From positions 1 through 32,697 of the forward strand of contig JAGYKU010000030.1 of assembly GCA_018401455.1 (NCBI GenBank): 32,697 nt of DNA. Direction: 5' to 3'. The notes under the pieces are model-generated. The model was not told the origin of the DNA. It saw nothing but the letters and a program-made list of their open reading frames with translations, and did not search any database. Origin of the DNA: Flavobacteriales bacterium. Its GTDB lineage: Bacteria; Bacteroidota; Bacteroidia; Flavobacteriales_D; Parvicellaceae. Positions 17,667 through 26,505 of this stretch are shown in pieces (the first letter of the stretch is position 1; the number at the start of each line of letters is the position of its first letter). A program made the position numbers and the translations under genes.

Positions 17667-19547
17667 TTGAGAAAACAAATTCAAATATTCATTTTATTAA
17701 TTCCAATTTTAAGTTGTTCCAACTTTTGGACTCAAAAAGAACCTGAAGACAAAATCGAATTGATTTATTATTACGATAGTATCGCTTATGAATATAGATT
17801 TACCCAAACGGATTCTTCATTATATTACATTGGTAAAATAATTACGATTTGTAAAGAAATTTCAGACACCAACAATTTGGCGTATAGTTATACTTTTTAT
17901 GGAACTGTAAAAAAAGACCAAGGTGAAATTGATAGTGCTATATTTTATTTTAAAAAAGCAATTGAAATACAAAAGAGCATCGATTTTGATAGAGGAATTG
18001 CTGGGAATTACAACAACATTGCAAATGCATACCGCAAACAAAATAATTATCTTTCATCTATTGAATATTACCAAAAAAGTAAAATCATTTTTGACAAAGT
18101 ACAAGATGACAAAAACAGTGCTATAACACTTCAAAACATATCGGAACTATATTTGGAAATGAACCAACCTAATGAAGCTTTGAATGTACTATTGCAAGCG
18201 GAAAAAAAGTTGTTGAAAAATGAAAACAAAGTGGGACTTGGCTATTTTTATGTGACCAAAGCAGAAATCTTCAATCGACTTAAAAATGACCAAGAAGTAT
18301 TGTCATTAATGCTCCAGTCTTTGAATTTATTTGAAGAAGTTGACCACCAATCTGAGGTGTGTAGAATCAGAATAAAATTAGGAAAATTTTGGATAAATAA
18401 TAACAGTTATTACAAAGCAGATTCAGTATTGAGTTTATCTTTGAATCAATCATTTTCTTTGAATCAAAAATACGAATGGGCACAATCGCATTTGTACCTT
18501 GGCGAATTGAATAACAAACTAAATAATCACGCTAAAGCAGTTGATTTTTTGGAAATTGCAATAGAAGTGAGTGAAAAATATCAATTTAATCAACTGTTGG
18601 CGGAAGCTTATAAAATGATTGCTACATCTTATTATTTAACCCAAAATTATAAATCTTCTTTCGAAGCGTTGTCAATTTCTCATAAGATTCAAGATTCTAT
18701 TATGGGATATGAATTGCAGAAATCGTTCAAGGAACTCCAAACCCAATATAAAGTTCTTGAAAAAGACAATCAAATTGCTATGCAAAATGCAGACAATGAA
18801 AGATTGCAATTTGAAAAGAAAAGTGAGGAAACTAAGAATTTTTACATCATCATCGTAACAATATTGGTCGTATTATTATTGATGATTTTTGTATTACGAT
18901 TTATTCAAAAAAGAAAATTGTCAATCCAATTAGAGCAGTCGCTGAGAGAGAGAGAGTTACTTTTGAAAGAAATTCACCACAGAGTAAAAAACAATCTTCA
19001 AATCATTAGCAGTTTATTGAACCTTCAAAAAAGAGCATCGAAAACAGAAGTGAATAATGAATTAATCAATCAAACACAAGATCGAATTCAGACTATGGCA
19101 ATTATTCACGAAAATTTGTATCAATCTGATAATTTTGTGGACATCAATTTGAAAACCTATTTTGATAATTTGCTGAACCATTTTGAGAATTCTTATGCGC
19201 TCAATAATAAACATATCATTCTAAATCAAAAAATTGAACCCTTTTCTTTACACATTGATAAATTAATCCCACTAGGTTTGATTTTGAATGAATTGTTGAC
19301 AAATTCTGTAAAATATGCTTTTGATGAAAATGGTGGTGAAATATTTATTGATATTCACAAAGTAAAAGAAGATGAAGTCACTTTTGTATATCAAGATAAT
19401 GGTAAAGGATTGCCAGAAGATTTTGATATAAAGAAGTCAAAATCATTAGGTATGCAATTGATTATAGGACTTTCCAAACAAATAAAAGGAACTTTAGAAA
19501 TAAAATCCATTGAAGGTTTAAAAATTTGTATTACATTTAAACTCTGA
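17667..19547 (+). CDS. TPR-containing sensor histidine kinase (HisKA_2)
   Basis: A 626-residue membrane sensor kinase. The start is TTG at 17667, with no in-frame ATG nearby; the N-terminus is a lipoprotein-like signal (FILLIPILSC, lipobox at Cys17). Residues about 35-345 are TPR repeats (for example AIFYFKKAIEIQKSI and NNIANAYRKQNNYLSSIEYY), probably periplasmic. A coiled coil (350-390) precedes one transmembrane helix (about 391-412). The HisKA_2 dimerisation motif LLKEIHHRVKNNLQ places the phosphorylated histidine at His437, and the HATPase domain follows with the N box LNELLTNSVKYAF (540-552) and DNGKGLP (577-583). It lies 16 bp before a LytTR response regulator, its evident partner. The signal sensed is unknown. 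Confidence 0.9.
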   Translation: MRKQIQIFILLIPILSCSNFWTQKEPEDKIELIYYYDSIAYEYRFTQTDSSLYYIGKIITICKEISDTNNLAYSYTFYGTVKKDQGEIDSAIFYFKKAIEIQKSIDFDRGIAGNYNNIANAYRKQNNYLSSIEYYQKSKIIFDKVQDDKNSAITLQNISELYLEMNQPNEALNVLLQAEKKLLKNENKVGLGYFYVTKAEIFNRLKNDQEVLSLMLQSLNLFEEVDHQSEVCRIRIKLGKFWINNNSYYKADSVLSLSLNQSFSLNQKYEWAQSHLYLGELNNKLNNHAKAVDFLEIAIEVSEKYQFNQLLAEAYKMIATSYYLTQNYKSSFEALSISHKIQDSIMGYELQKSFKELQTQYKVLEKDNQIAMQNADNERLQFEKKSEETKNFYIIIVTILVVLLLMIFVLRFIQKRKLSIQLEQSLRERELLLKEIHHRVKNNLQIISSLLNLQKRASKTEVNNELINQTQDRIQTMAIIHENLYQSDNFVDINLKTYFDNLLNHFENSYALNNKHIILNQKIEPFSLHIDKLIPLGLILNELLTNSVKYAFDENGGEIFIDIHKVKEDEVTFVYQDNGKGLPEDFDIKKSKSLGMQLIIGLSKQIKGTLEIKSIEGLKICITFKL

Positions 19548-19566
19548 TTTCAAACCCCATTTAGTG

Positions 19567-20319
19567 ATGAAAACTAAAGTTTTAATAGTTGAAGATGAAT
19601 TTTCCATTGCGCTTGATTTAAGACAAAGGCTTGAGGATATGGACTACGATGTAGTAGATTGGGCTGAAAGTTACGAAGAGGCGTTAGTCAAAATTGTAGA
19701 ACATTCTCCTGATATAGTTCTTACAGATATTCAATTGAATAAAGAAAAAGACGGCATCGAAACTGCCAAACAGATTGTTAAAAGTTTTAAATTACCCATT
19801 GTATTTGTTACTGCTTTTAGCGATAAAAGCACTTTCGAAAAAGCAATGGAAGCGTCACCAATGGGATATGTTACTAAGCCTTTCAAAGATGAAGACTTAA
19901 AACACAACATAGAACTAGCACTTCAAAAGCACCTTCAGTTAAATAATTCCGAAAAGTTAGCCCCTAGTATTTCTGAATTTGATGATAATGATGTGAAAAA
20001 AGAATATATTTTTTTGAAAAGTAAAAATCAATATGAAAAAGTATATTTTACTGAGATAGTTTTCATAGAAGCCTTAGATAATTATACTAACATATATACA
20101 AATCAAAAGAAATATACCATCAATTATTACCTAAGAGATTTTTACGCTCAATTACCAAGCGACAAATTTGTGAGAATACATCGCTCATTTGCAGTGGCTT
20201 TAGATGCTATAAAAGCCATCGAGGATAATTTGTTGCTTTTGCGGAATAATACTTCTATTCCTGTAAGTAAATCCTACAAAAGAGTTTTTAGAAAGATAAG
20301 TTGTATTCGTAAAAATTAA
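19567..20319 (+). CDS. LytTR-family response regulator
   Basis: A 250-residue DNA-binding response regulator. The frame opens with GTG ATG; I take the ATG at 19567 (MKTKVLIVEDEFSIALDL). The receiver domain (1-120) has acidic residues EDE (9-11), the phospho-acceptor Asp54 in VLTDIQLNKEKDG, the Thr in FVTAFSD and the conserved Lys in GYVTKPF. The C-terminal LytTR domain (about 145-250) shows YIFLKSKNQYEKVYFTEIVF, EALDNYTNIYT, then the helix and loop FVRIHRSFAVAL and the last strand NNTSIPVSKSYK. It is the partner of the kinase immediately upstream, and plausibly acts on the promoter at 20320-20469, but no repeat pair that would be a clear LytTR site was found there. Confidence 0.9.
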   Translation: MKTKVLIVEDEFSIALDLRQRLEDMDYDVVDWAESYEEALVKIVEHSPDIVLTDIQLNKEKDGIETAKQIVKSFKLPIVFVTAFSDKSTFEKAMEASPMGYVTKPFKDEDLKHNIELALQKHLQLNNSEKLAPSISEFDDNDVKKEYIFLKSKNQYEKVYFTEIVFIEALDNYTNIYTNQKKYTINYYLRDFYAQLPSDKFVRIHRSFAVALDAIKAIEDNLLLLRNNTSIPVSKSYKRVFRKISCIRKN

Positions 20320-20469
20320 ATAACCAAATATCTTAACATATGTTCATTTACCTTTTAATTAAGTTAATTCACCCTTATTCACGAATCCATAAATAACTTT
20401 TTAGATTTATAATGTAATTAAATATTAATTTATATAATTTTACTGGAAACTAAATTTAAAAACAATAAA
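20320..20469 (+). promoter_or_regulatory. Intergenic region likely holding the promoter of the exported-protein operon
   Basis: A 150-bp AT-rich gap between the response regulator and the 572-residue gene. It contains TATAATTTTAC about 37 bp before the ATG at 20470, near the Bacteroidota -7 consensus TAnnTTTG (one mismatch), but I find no clear -33 TTG. A palindrome AACATATGTT lies at about 20336-20345. The assignment rests mainly on position. Confidence 0.4.
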
Positions 20470-22188
20470 ATGAAAAAGACAAGAATTATAGGATTGATAG
20501 CATTCTCAATGTTGAGTTTGTCTATCTGCAACGTGAGTGCTCAAGTAGATTTGAAGAAGCTTGGCGGAAAAGCTGTTAACAAAGCAAAAGATAAAAAAGA
20601 AGAGAATAAGAAAGAAGAGGTGAAGACAGAAACACCAGTAAAATCAACTGAAACTAAAATCGAAAACTCATCTTCAACTACTAAGTCAACTGAAAAAGCA
20701 CAAAGTTTAGAGAGTGGAAAAGGTTATTTTTACACATCATTTAAGTCTAAGAGTTTTGTAGATGAAGTTGCTTTGAATGATGAGTTGTTTGTAAGATTAA
20801 ATTTTGGAAAAACTATGATAGAACATGCTGATGCAAATAGTTTTTCATCTAGTTATACAGCCTATGGGTTTGTGACTGTTTATATTGATGAAAAGAAATC
20901 ATTTACAACTGGACCAATTAGTTTTGCAAGTAATATTTCTAAAAAATGGTCTCACATTGATGTTCCGTTGAATGTTAGCCCAAAATTTCCAGAGGAATTA
21001 TCAAAAGATCAATCACAATTAGAAACGGCTCAAGATGTTTGGGTATTTCAACACCTTTTCCAAGATAAAAACGTACCAAAAAATTATGTCGCATCTGCAA
21101 TTTCAAAAATGTCAGGAAGTAATCATACTGTAACTGTAGAGTTGGGACTTGGAGAAGTAAATGATAAAGAGCCTAAAATTACAATAGCAAAAGGAACTGT
21201 TAAAGTAAAGGTTGATGATGCAAGTAGGTTAGAAATGGCTAAAAATGGTCCTAAATATGGAATTCCTTTAGATGCTACTGAAAAAGGTAAATTAACATTA
21301 TCAAACGAAAATATTATTCCAAAAGGAGGCGATGTTACAATGAAGGTTGATTTGCCACATCCTCCAAAATATTACAATGTAAAATGGTGTCAAGCGAATA
21401 CTTGCGACTATGACCACGGTGATTTATTGGTGTATGTTGAATTAGATGGAGCGTATCTTACAAGGTGGAATGTAGAGTTATGGAATGATGATTATGAAGT
21501 AAAAAAGAATTTTGAAATGATTATTGCTCCTAAAAATGATGCTGATTTTGGTAAATCTAGTGGTCTTTTTAACAAAAGTACTTTTTTAGGTAAAAATGAT
21601 AATGTCTTTGCTTATGCTTTATATGACAAAATTTATAATACAAATTTTAAATCAGGAGAACATACTTTAGTAATAAAAGTCTTGTCTCCAAATAATGTAG
21701 ATTTATATGGCGGTGTTGATTTTGGTGCAACTAAAGAGTTTTTCGATTCTTTTTCATATCCAATAGCAGAAAAAACAGTTAAATTCAATTTATCAGATGC
21801 AGATAGAACCTCATTTTTGAATAATTCTTCAAGTAAAAAACTAGGTCATGCAGGTGGAAGTTGGGCCGCAGTTGATGCACATTTACTAAAAACTACTCCA
21901 AATTATGATTTCGCAACCATAAATGATATAGCGTGTCAAACTGAATGGAAAGTAACCACAAATTCATTAGGAGCAATCTTATTCAGAACATGTAAAGCGG
22001 ATATGATTTATACAAATAATGAAGGTGCCACAAGAGTTGTAAGAGGGCTAGAAGTAAAACAAAAATATGAAGGAGGAAATAATTATTCCAAAGGAGGTAT
22101 CACAGATATAATTCAACATTACTTTACTGATGAATCAGGATTTTTGAATAATTTTCATTATCCTGTTTCAAAGAATAAAGTAAAATAA
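20470..22188 (+). CDS. Exported hypothetical protein with Lys/Glu-rich linker
   Basis: A 572-residue protein of no family I recognise. A signal peptide (MKKTRIIGLIAFSMLSLSIC, cleavage after NVSA) is followed by a charged and Ser/Thr-rich low-complexity segment (about residues 28-78: KDKKEENKKEE, later SSSTTKSTEKAQ), likely a flexible linker. The region from about 85 to 280 and that from about 285 to 450 read as beta-rich domains; the second has WCQANTCDYDHGDLLVYVEL. The C-terminal part has a Gly/Trp-containing segment, HAGGSWAAVDAHLL. No T9SS sorting signal is visible at the C-terminus. It heads a run of three exported genes with gaps of 11 and 16 bp, directly after the two-component genes. 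Confidence 0.75.
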   Translation: MKKTRIIGLIAFSMLSLSICNVSAQVDLKKLGGKAVNKAKDKKEENKKEEVKTETPVKSTETKIENSSSTTKSTEKAQSLESGKGYFYTSFKSKSFVDEVALNDELFVRLNFGKTMIEHADANSFSSSYTAYGFVTVYIDEKKSFTTGPISFASNISKKWSHIDVPLNVSPKFPEELSKDQSQLETAQDVWVFQHLFQDKNVPKNYVASAISKMSGSNHTVTVELGLGEVNDKEPKITIAKGTVKVKVDDASRLEMAKNGPKYGIPLDATEKGKLTLSNENIIPKGGDVTMKVDLPHPPKYYNVKWCQANTCDYDHGDLLVYVELDGAYLTRWNVELWNDDYEVKKNFEMIIAPKNDADFGKSSGLFNKSTFLGKNDNVFAYALYDKIYNTNFKSGEHTLVIKVLSPNNVDLYGGVDFGATKEFFDSFSYPIAEKTVKFNLSDADRTSFLNNSSSKKLGHAGGSWAAVDAHLLKTTPNYDFATINDIACQTEWKVTTNSLGAILFRTCKADMIYTNNEGATRVVRGLEVKQKYEGGNNYSKGGITDIIQHYFTDESGFLNNFHYPVSKNKVK

Positions 22189-22199
22189 AAAAATAAACC

Positions 22200-23660
22200 A
22201 TGAAAAGATTTAAATTCCCCACCGTCTTAAGCATAAGCGCTTTAATAATGTTCAATGTCTCATGCAAAAAAACAGAACCTGATCCAGAGGATCCAGATTC
22301 AAATTATCCAGTTGCAGATTTTACAACCAATTGGAAAAAAGGTTGGGGAACTGTACACGCTGATGATTTTGCAGGTGCGGTAATAGATGGTTTAGGGAAT
22401 TTATATTTTACTGGAGCATCACAACCAGACGGTTATGCAGCAAATGTTTTTGTAACTAAAGTGAATTTAGGAACACAGACAGTAGCTTGGAGTATCAGTT
22501 TAGATGCTGGAAACCAAGACTACTTTCCATCGCCTTCAGAGAATGGACATTCACAAGGTGGTGGAGGTTCTAGATGTATCGCTATCGATAATATTGGAGA
22601 TGTATATATTTCTGGCACCGCAAAACAAGGAAATAATGAAGTGTTTGTCACTAAAATAAATGCAAGCGGTCAAATTGTTTGGCAAAAATTCTGGAAAGCA
22701 GCCAATACAGGAACTGTTAGTTCTAATGCTAAAGCCTATGCTTTAGACGTTGTAAATAACAAAGTTTTTGTTACAGGGACAACTGGTTCTGGAATCGGAA
22801 CTGAAGAATCCAATGTGTTTTTATTGGTATTGGATGCTGTGAATGGTAATGTTTCTACAAATACTAGACTAGGAATTGATATTTCAACTTCATACAATGA
22901 TAGAGGATATACAGTAAAATCACCTGATGGTGTAACAGTTTACATTGCTGGATGGGAAGGTCAAAGTAATTCAGGCTTTGTATCCAGACTTTCTATGAAT
23001 GGAACTACGCCTGAATGGCACAAAAGAGTTGCTATTGGTGTAGGTGGTAGATTTACAGATATAGATTTGGATGCTAGTGGAAATTTATATTTAGCAGCAG
23101 ATTATAGAGGCGTTTCTACTTTTCAAGGAGTAGTAAAAATGGACAATACTGGAAACGTAATTTGGTCTAAAAAATTCCAAGGAGTAGCTAATGATAGAAA
23201 CAATATTTCTTGTGTAAGAGTAATTGACGGTAATTTATACGTTGGTGGTAGAGGAAGTTACGAAGATTATGATGAAAGTCAATTTGGAGATGGTTCTTTA
23301 CTCAAATTAGATTTAAATGGAAATTTACTCAAACAGTATAATTTCTTTACAGGAGAATTTTCTCAAGAAAAATGTGGAGAACGAATTGAAGGAATTTTGC
23401 CTTATAATGGAGGATTAATCTTAATTGGAGAAACTTGGCCTGAACAAACTCAAATAGACGGAAGATGGTATAAATCTAATGGTGCATTAACATCAAATTC
23501 TGTAGCGCCTACAACAATAAATAACCCTTCAGAAATAAGTGGAATGGGAGTGAGTACGCTTTCTAGTTTTTCTCTTAATAACTATTCCCAAAACCTTTAC
23601 GATCTTTCAAGTGGAACATTAGGTTCTGCTGATGTGATCATTTTTAGTATAACAGAATAA
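22200..23660 (+). CDS. Lipoprotein with SBBP-like beta-propeller repeats
   Basis: A 486-residue lipoprotein. The lipobox is FNVSC, with Cys22 followed by KKTEPDPEDPDS, an acidic/proline tether. The body is a repeated strand pattern, D..GNLY.(T/S)G followed some 20-30 residues on by K(I/V/M)(N/D)..G.(I/V).W, visible at about residues 50-95 (DGLGNLYFTGAS), 125-170 (DNIGDVYISGTA, FVTKINASGQIVWQKFW), 280-325 (DASGNLYLAADYRG, KMDNTGNVIWSKKF) and 335-380 (IDGNLYVGGRG, LKLDLNGNLLKQY). This matches SBBP/beta-propeller proteins, which usually act as surface binding scaffolds. It is the middle gene of the three-gene exported operon. The ligand is unknown. Confidence 0.8.
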   Translation: MKRFKFPTVLSISALIMFNVSCKKTEPDPEDPDSNYPVADFTTNWKKGWGTVHADDFAGAVIDGLGNLYFTGASQPDGYAANVFVTKVNLGTQTVAWSISLDAGNQDYFPSPSENGHSQGGGGSRCIAIDNIGDVYISGTAKQGNNEVFVTKINASGQIVWQKFWKAANTGTVSSNAKAYALDVVNNKVFVTGTTGSGIGTEESNVFLLVLDAVNGNVSTNTRLGIDISTSYNDRGYTVKSPDGVTVYIAGWEGQSNSGFVSRLSMNGTTPEWHKRVAIGVGGRFTDIDLDASGNLYLAADYRGVSTFQGVVKMDNTGNVIWSKKFQGVANDRNNISCVRVIDGNLYVGGRGSYEDYDESQFGDGSLLKLDLNGNLLKQYNFFTGEFSQEKCGERIEGILPYNGGLILIGETWPEQTQIDGRWYKSNGALTSNSVAPTTINNPSEISGMGVSTLSSFSLNNYSQNLYDLSSGTLGSADVIIFSITE

Positions 23661-23676
23661 ATAAATTAAACAAAAA

Positions 23677-23922
23677 ATGAAAAAATTAATTTTAGCCTCA
23701 GCAATTAGTTTTGCTATGATTTCTTGTGGCGGAGAAGCAAACACTTTAAAAGACAACATGGACAAAGATGTTGAAGCACTTTGCGAAATTCAAGAGAAAA
23801 TGTCGTCTGGTAAGTTTCCAGTTGGTGAATTGGGAGAACAACAACAAGCAATTTGGGATAAATATAAAGGTCATGATGACTTAATAACTGAGTTGCAAAA
23901 GAAAGTTAAAGAATGTAAGTAA
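23677..23922 (+). CDS. Small lipoprotein, function unknown
   Basis: An 81-residue lipoprotein: signal KKLILASAISFAMISC with Cys17 as the lipidated residue, then GGEANTLKDNMDKDVEALCE. The mature part is mostly alpha-helical, with two further cysteines (in EALCE and the terminal VKECK) that could pair. It belongs to a type of small Bacteroidota lipoprotein, but I can name no family. It is the last gene of the exported operon, 16 bp after the propeller gene and followed by a strong hairpin. Confidence 0.75.
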   Translation: MKKLILASAISFAMISCGGEANTLKDNMDKDVEALCEIQEKMSSGKFPVGELGEQQQAIWDKYKGHDDLITELQKKVKECK

Positions 23923-23944
23923 ATTTTAATATTCAAACTAATTA

Positions 23945-23982
23945 TTTCCCTGAGACGCTAGAAATCTTGTGTCTCAGGGAAA
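23945..23982 (+). terminator. 12-bp perfect-stem hairpin ending the exported operon
   Basis: TTTCCCTGAGAC at 23945-23956 pairs perfectly with GTCTCAGGGAAA at 23971-23982, around a 14-base loop. It lies 22 bp after the stop of the small lipoprotein. The U tract is weak (CTAATTTAA follows), but the stem is strong and position supports a terminator. Confidence 0.75.
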
Positions 23983-24000
23983 CTAATTTAACCTATCCTT

Positions 24001-24488
24001 ATGAATATTACTAATATAACTTTTTCAGAGACTCAAAAATTTAAGCAATGGTGGATTTGGTTCATTATTTTACTGCTTAATGGTTTGACAATAGTAGCTC
24101 TGTATTTTCAATTTATTTTAGATAAACCATTTGGAAATAACCCCATAAGTAATTTAGGTTTAATCATTTTGGTTGTCTTTGTATTACTATTTACTTTATT
24201 TTTTTATCCATGAAATTGGAAACCAAAATTGATAATATTGGAATACATATTAAATTCTTCCCTTTCCATTCAAAATTTATAAGTTTTCCTTGGGAAAGTA
24301 TCGAGAAAATTGAAGTCGTAACCTATAATCCACTTTCTGAATATGGTGGATGGGGTCTCAGAGGCTTCAAAAACAATAGAGCTTATAATGTTTCTGGAAA
24401 CAAAGGTCTTAGAATCTTTTTTAAAGATGACAAAAAGTTGCTTATTGGAACATTAAAAGACGAAGAACTCAATAAAATAATTTATTGA
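24001..24488 (+). pseudogene. Two-TM membrane protein gene split by a 1-bp shift in a T run
   Basis: Two ORFs, 24001-24213 (70 residues, two transmembrane helices: QWWIWFIILLLNGLTIVALY and a second near residues 50-68) and 24210-24488 (92 residues, starting MKLETKIDNIGIHIKFFPF), overlap by ATGA. In the Bacteroidota family I recognise, these are one protein of about 150-160 residues: two helices, a junction like LSMKLTTEID, a beta-rich region with W..IE, then GGWG and NVSGNKGL and GT.K..EL. Adding one T to the T7 run at 24199-24205 would give LFFLSMKLETKID and restore it. The gene is therefore probably frameshifted, by mutation or sequencing error; the two pieces might also be made separately through the coupled ATGA. 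Function is unknown. Confidence 0.7.
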
Positions 24489-24498
24489 AATAATATTT

Positions 24499-24774
24499 AT
24501 GCAGAATTTGGAAGCTTATCAATATCAGAAAATCAAACCATTGATTGATGAAGTTGTTCTAGATGGAAGACTTTTGATATGTAAATTCAAATCCCAAAAA
24601 TCTGAGTGCTCTATTGAGGCCAAATTTGTTTTTACTGATTTTTCAAAAATCAATAATCATTTCAATCACAAAGTAAACAGCAACACTATTCTTCAAAAAG
24701 GTGTTGTCAATGCATTCAAAAACATCGAAAATCATTTCTTATGGAATGGTATTGATTGGTGTTTTATTGAATAA
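24499..24774 (+). CDS. Small hypothetical protein
   Basis: A 91-residue protein with no signal peptide or membrane segment, so probably cytosolic. It starts MQNLEAYQYQKIKPLIDEVV, then DGRLLICKFKSQKS and AKFVFTD, and ends WNGIDWCFIE. The mix of helix and strand looks like a real gene, and its start lies 10 bp after the split membrane gene in the same direction. I recognise no family. It converges on fabD; 23 bp separate the two stops. Confidence 0.6.
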   Translation: MQNLEAYQYQKIKPLIDEVVLDGRLLICKFKSQKSECSIEAKFVFTDFSKINNHFNHKVNSNTILQKGVVNAFKNIENHFLWNGIDWCFIE

Positions 24775-24797
24775 AACATTCCCAAAACCATATTACA

Positions 24798-25679
24798 TTA
24801 TAACTCTGCGCTACTACAAGCCAATTGTCTGTCCACTTTTTTGAATAGACCTTGCAATACTTTTCCCGGACCTACTTCGACTACCTCTGTGCATCCATCA
24901 GCAAGCATTTGATTCATTGTTTGTGTCCATTTTACAGGTGCTGTTAGTTGAGCAATTAAGTTTTCTTTGATTTCATTGGCATCAGTTACTCCTTTTGCTA
25001 CTACGTTTTGATACACAGGACAAATAGGTGTTACGATTTCAGTTTCAGCAATCGCAGCAGCTAATGATTGTCTTGCTGGTTCCATAAGAGGAGAGTGAAA
25101 CGCACCACCAACTTGCAACAACAAAGCTCTTTTAGCACCTGCTTCTGTAAGTTTTTCGCAGGCTAATTTCACAGCATCCACACTTCCAGAAATTACTAAC
25201 TGACCTGGGCAGTTGTAGTTTGCAGGAACAACTACTCCGTCTATTGATGCACAAATTTCCTCAACAACATTATCTTCAAGTCCTAAAATTGCAGCCATAG
25301 TGGAAGGTTCTGCTTCGCAAGCTTTTTGCATGGCTTGTGCTCTTGCTGAAACTAGTCTCAAACCATCTTCAAAACTCATCGCTTTGGCAGCTACTAAAGC
25401 AGAAAATTCTCCTAATGAATGTCCTGCAGTCATTTTAGGTTGAAATTCTTCACCCAAAACATTGGCTAAAATTACTGAATGCAAAAAGATGGCTGGTTGA
25501 GTAACTTTGGTCTCTTTGAGTTGTTCGTCTGTACCTTCAAACATAATCTCTGTAATGTTGAACCCTAAAATTTGGTTTGCTTTTTCAAACATTTCTTTGG
25601 CTAGAGGTGAACTTTCGTACAAATCTTTACCCATTCCTATAAATTGTGCTCCTTGTCCAGGAAAAACGTATGCTTTCAT
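24798..25679 (-). CDS. fabD: Malonyl-CoA:ACP transacylase
   Basis: A 293-residue enzyme that moves malonyl groups from CoA to acyl carrier protein for fatty acid elongation. The order of motifs is canonical: FPGQGAQFIGMGKDLYE at the N-terminus, TQPAIFLHS at 60-68, the nucleophile Ser88 in AGHSLGEFSALVAA, an Arg in SARAQAMQKAC, ANYNCPGQLVISG, the catalytic His195 in GAFHSPLMEPA, and VEVGPGKVLQGLFKK near the C-terminus. Length is standard. The gene lies 22 bp downstream of the zinc-peptidase gene, in the same direction, so the two probably share a transcript. No other fab gene is in the window. Confidence 0.96.
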   Translation of the reverse strand: MKAYVFPGQGAQFIGMGKDLYESSPLAKEMFEKANQILGFNITEIMFEGTDEQLKETKVTQPAIFLHSVILANVLGEEFQPKMTAGHSLGEFSALVAAKAMSFEDGLRLVSARAQAMQKACEAEPSTMAAILGLEDNVVEEICASIDGVVVPANYNCPGQLVISGSVDAVKLACEKLTEAGAKRALLLQVGGAFHSPLMEPARQSLAAAIAETEIVTPICPVYQNVVAKGVTDANEIKENLIAQLTAPVKWTQTMNQMLADGCTEVVEVGPGKVLQGLFKKVDRQLACSSAEL

Positions 25680-25701
25680 TTTTTTATTTATTTAATATTT
25701 T

Positions 25702-26418
25702 TTAATCTCTACTTATAAAGAATTGTGCTACCCAATAGACTACAGACATCAATGCACTTAAAGCAGCAACGACATAAGTCATAGCAGCCCATTTGAGTGC
25801 GTCTTGAGACATTTCATATTCTTGAGCATTTACTACATTATTGGTTTTAATCCAAGCCAAGGCTCTTTTAGATGCATCAAACTCAACGGGAAGTGTGACC
25901 AAAGCAAATAAGAATAAAACCAAATTCAATACAATCATTAATACAATAAATTCTGTAACTGGAAACACTGAAAAAAGAATATTTCCACCAATAAATGCAA
26001 TCATCGTAATAATTTGAATAATACTACCACTTGCATTTTGAACGGGAACTAATTTACTTCTTAAAGTAAGTGGCTTGTATGCTTCTGCATGTTGAATGGC
26101 ATGTCCACACTCGTGAGCGGCTACTGCAACAGCGGCAGCACTCGAACCAGAATACACTTCAGCACTTAGGTTTACAGTCTTGTTGATAGGATTGTAATGA
26201 TCGGTTAGAGTTCCTTGAACACTCGTTACTTTTACATCTTCAATTCCGTGAGTGATAAGCATGGTCTCGGCAATTTGTTTACCTGTCAAACCATTAGATA
26301 ATTGAATTTTTGAATATTTTTTGAATTTAGATTTTAGTCTATAACTCACAAACATTCCTAAAAGCATAAATGGCAGCATCAATAAAAGCGGCCATAAGTG
26401 AAGCGTTGCAAAATCCAT
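25702..26418 (-). CDS. Zinc metallopeptidase, YugP family
   Basis: A 238-residue integral membrane protein of the YugP/Zn_peptidase_2 family. There is an N-terminal helix (about 8-26), the zinc site AAHECGHAIQH (His102, Glu103, His106, and His110 in the extended motif), followed by the family segment YKPLTLRSKLVPVQNASG, and then three further hydrophobic helices (about 132-152, 156-178 and 210-232). In the family the catalytic domain faces one side of the membrane; substrates are not known. It lies just upstream of fabD (22 bp). The ATG at 26418 starts directly at the first membrane helix. Confidence 0.88.
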   Translation of the reverse strand: MDFATLHLWPLLLMLPFMLLGMFVSYRLKSKFKKYSKIQLSNGLTGKQIAETMLITHGIEDVKVTSVQGTLTDHYNPINKTVNLSAEVYSGSSAAAVAVAAHECGHAIQHAEAYKPLTLRSKLVPVQNASGSIIQIITMIAFIGGNILFSVFPVTEFIVLMIVLNLVLFLFALVTLPVEFDASKRALAWIKTNNVVNAQEYEMSQDALKWAAMTYVVAALSALMSVVYWVAQFFISRD

Positions 26419-26505
26419 AATTGTGTTTATAAATGTAAATTATTTTGCAAAGTAAATAAACTGTTCAATATTTGAGTTGAGTTCGATAGTTAATTTTTCA
26501 AAAAA

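Noticed and set aside
24210..24213. ATGA overlap as proof of two coupled genes
   Set aside because: The products match two halves of one family protein, and one extra T nearby restores it, so the overlap is probably accidental.
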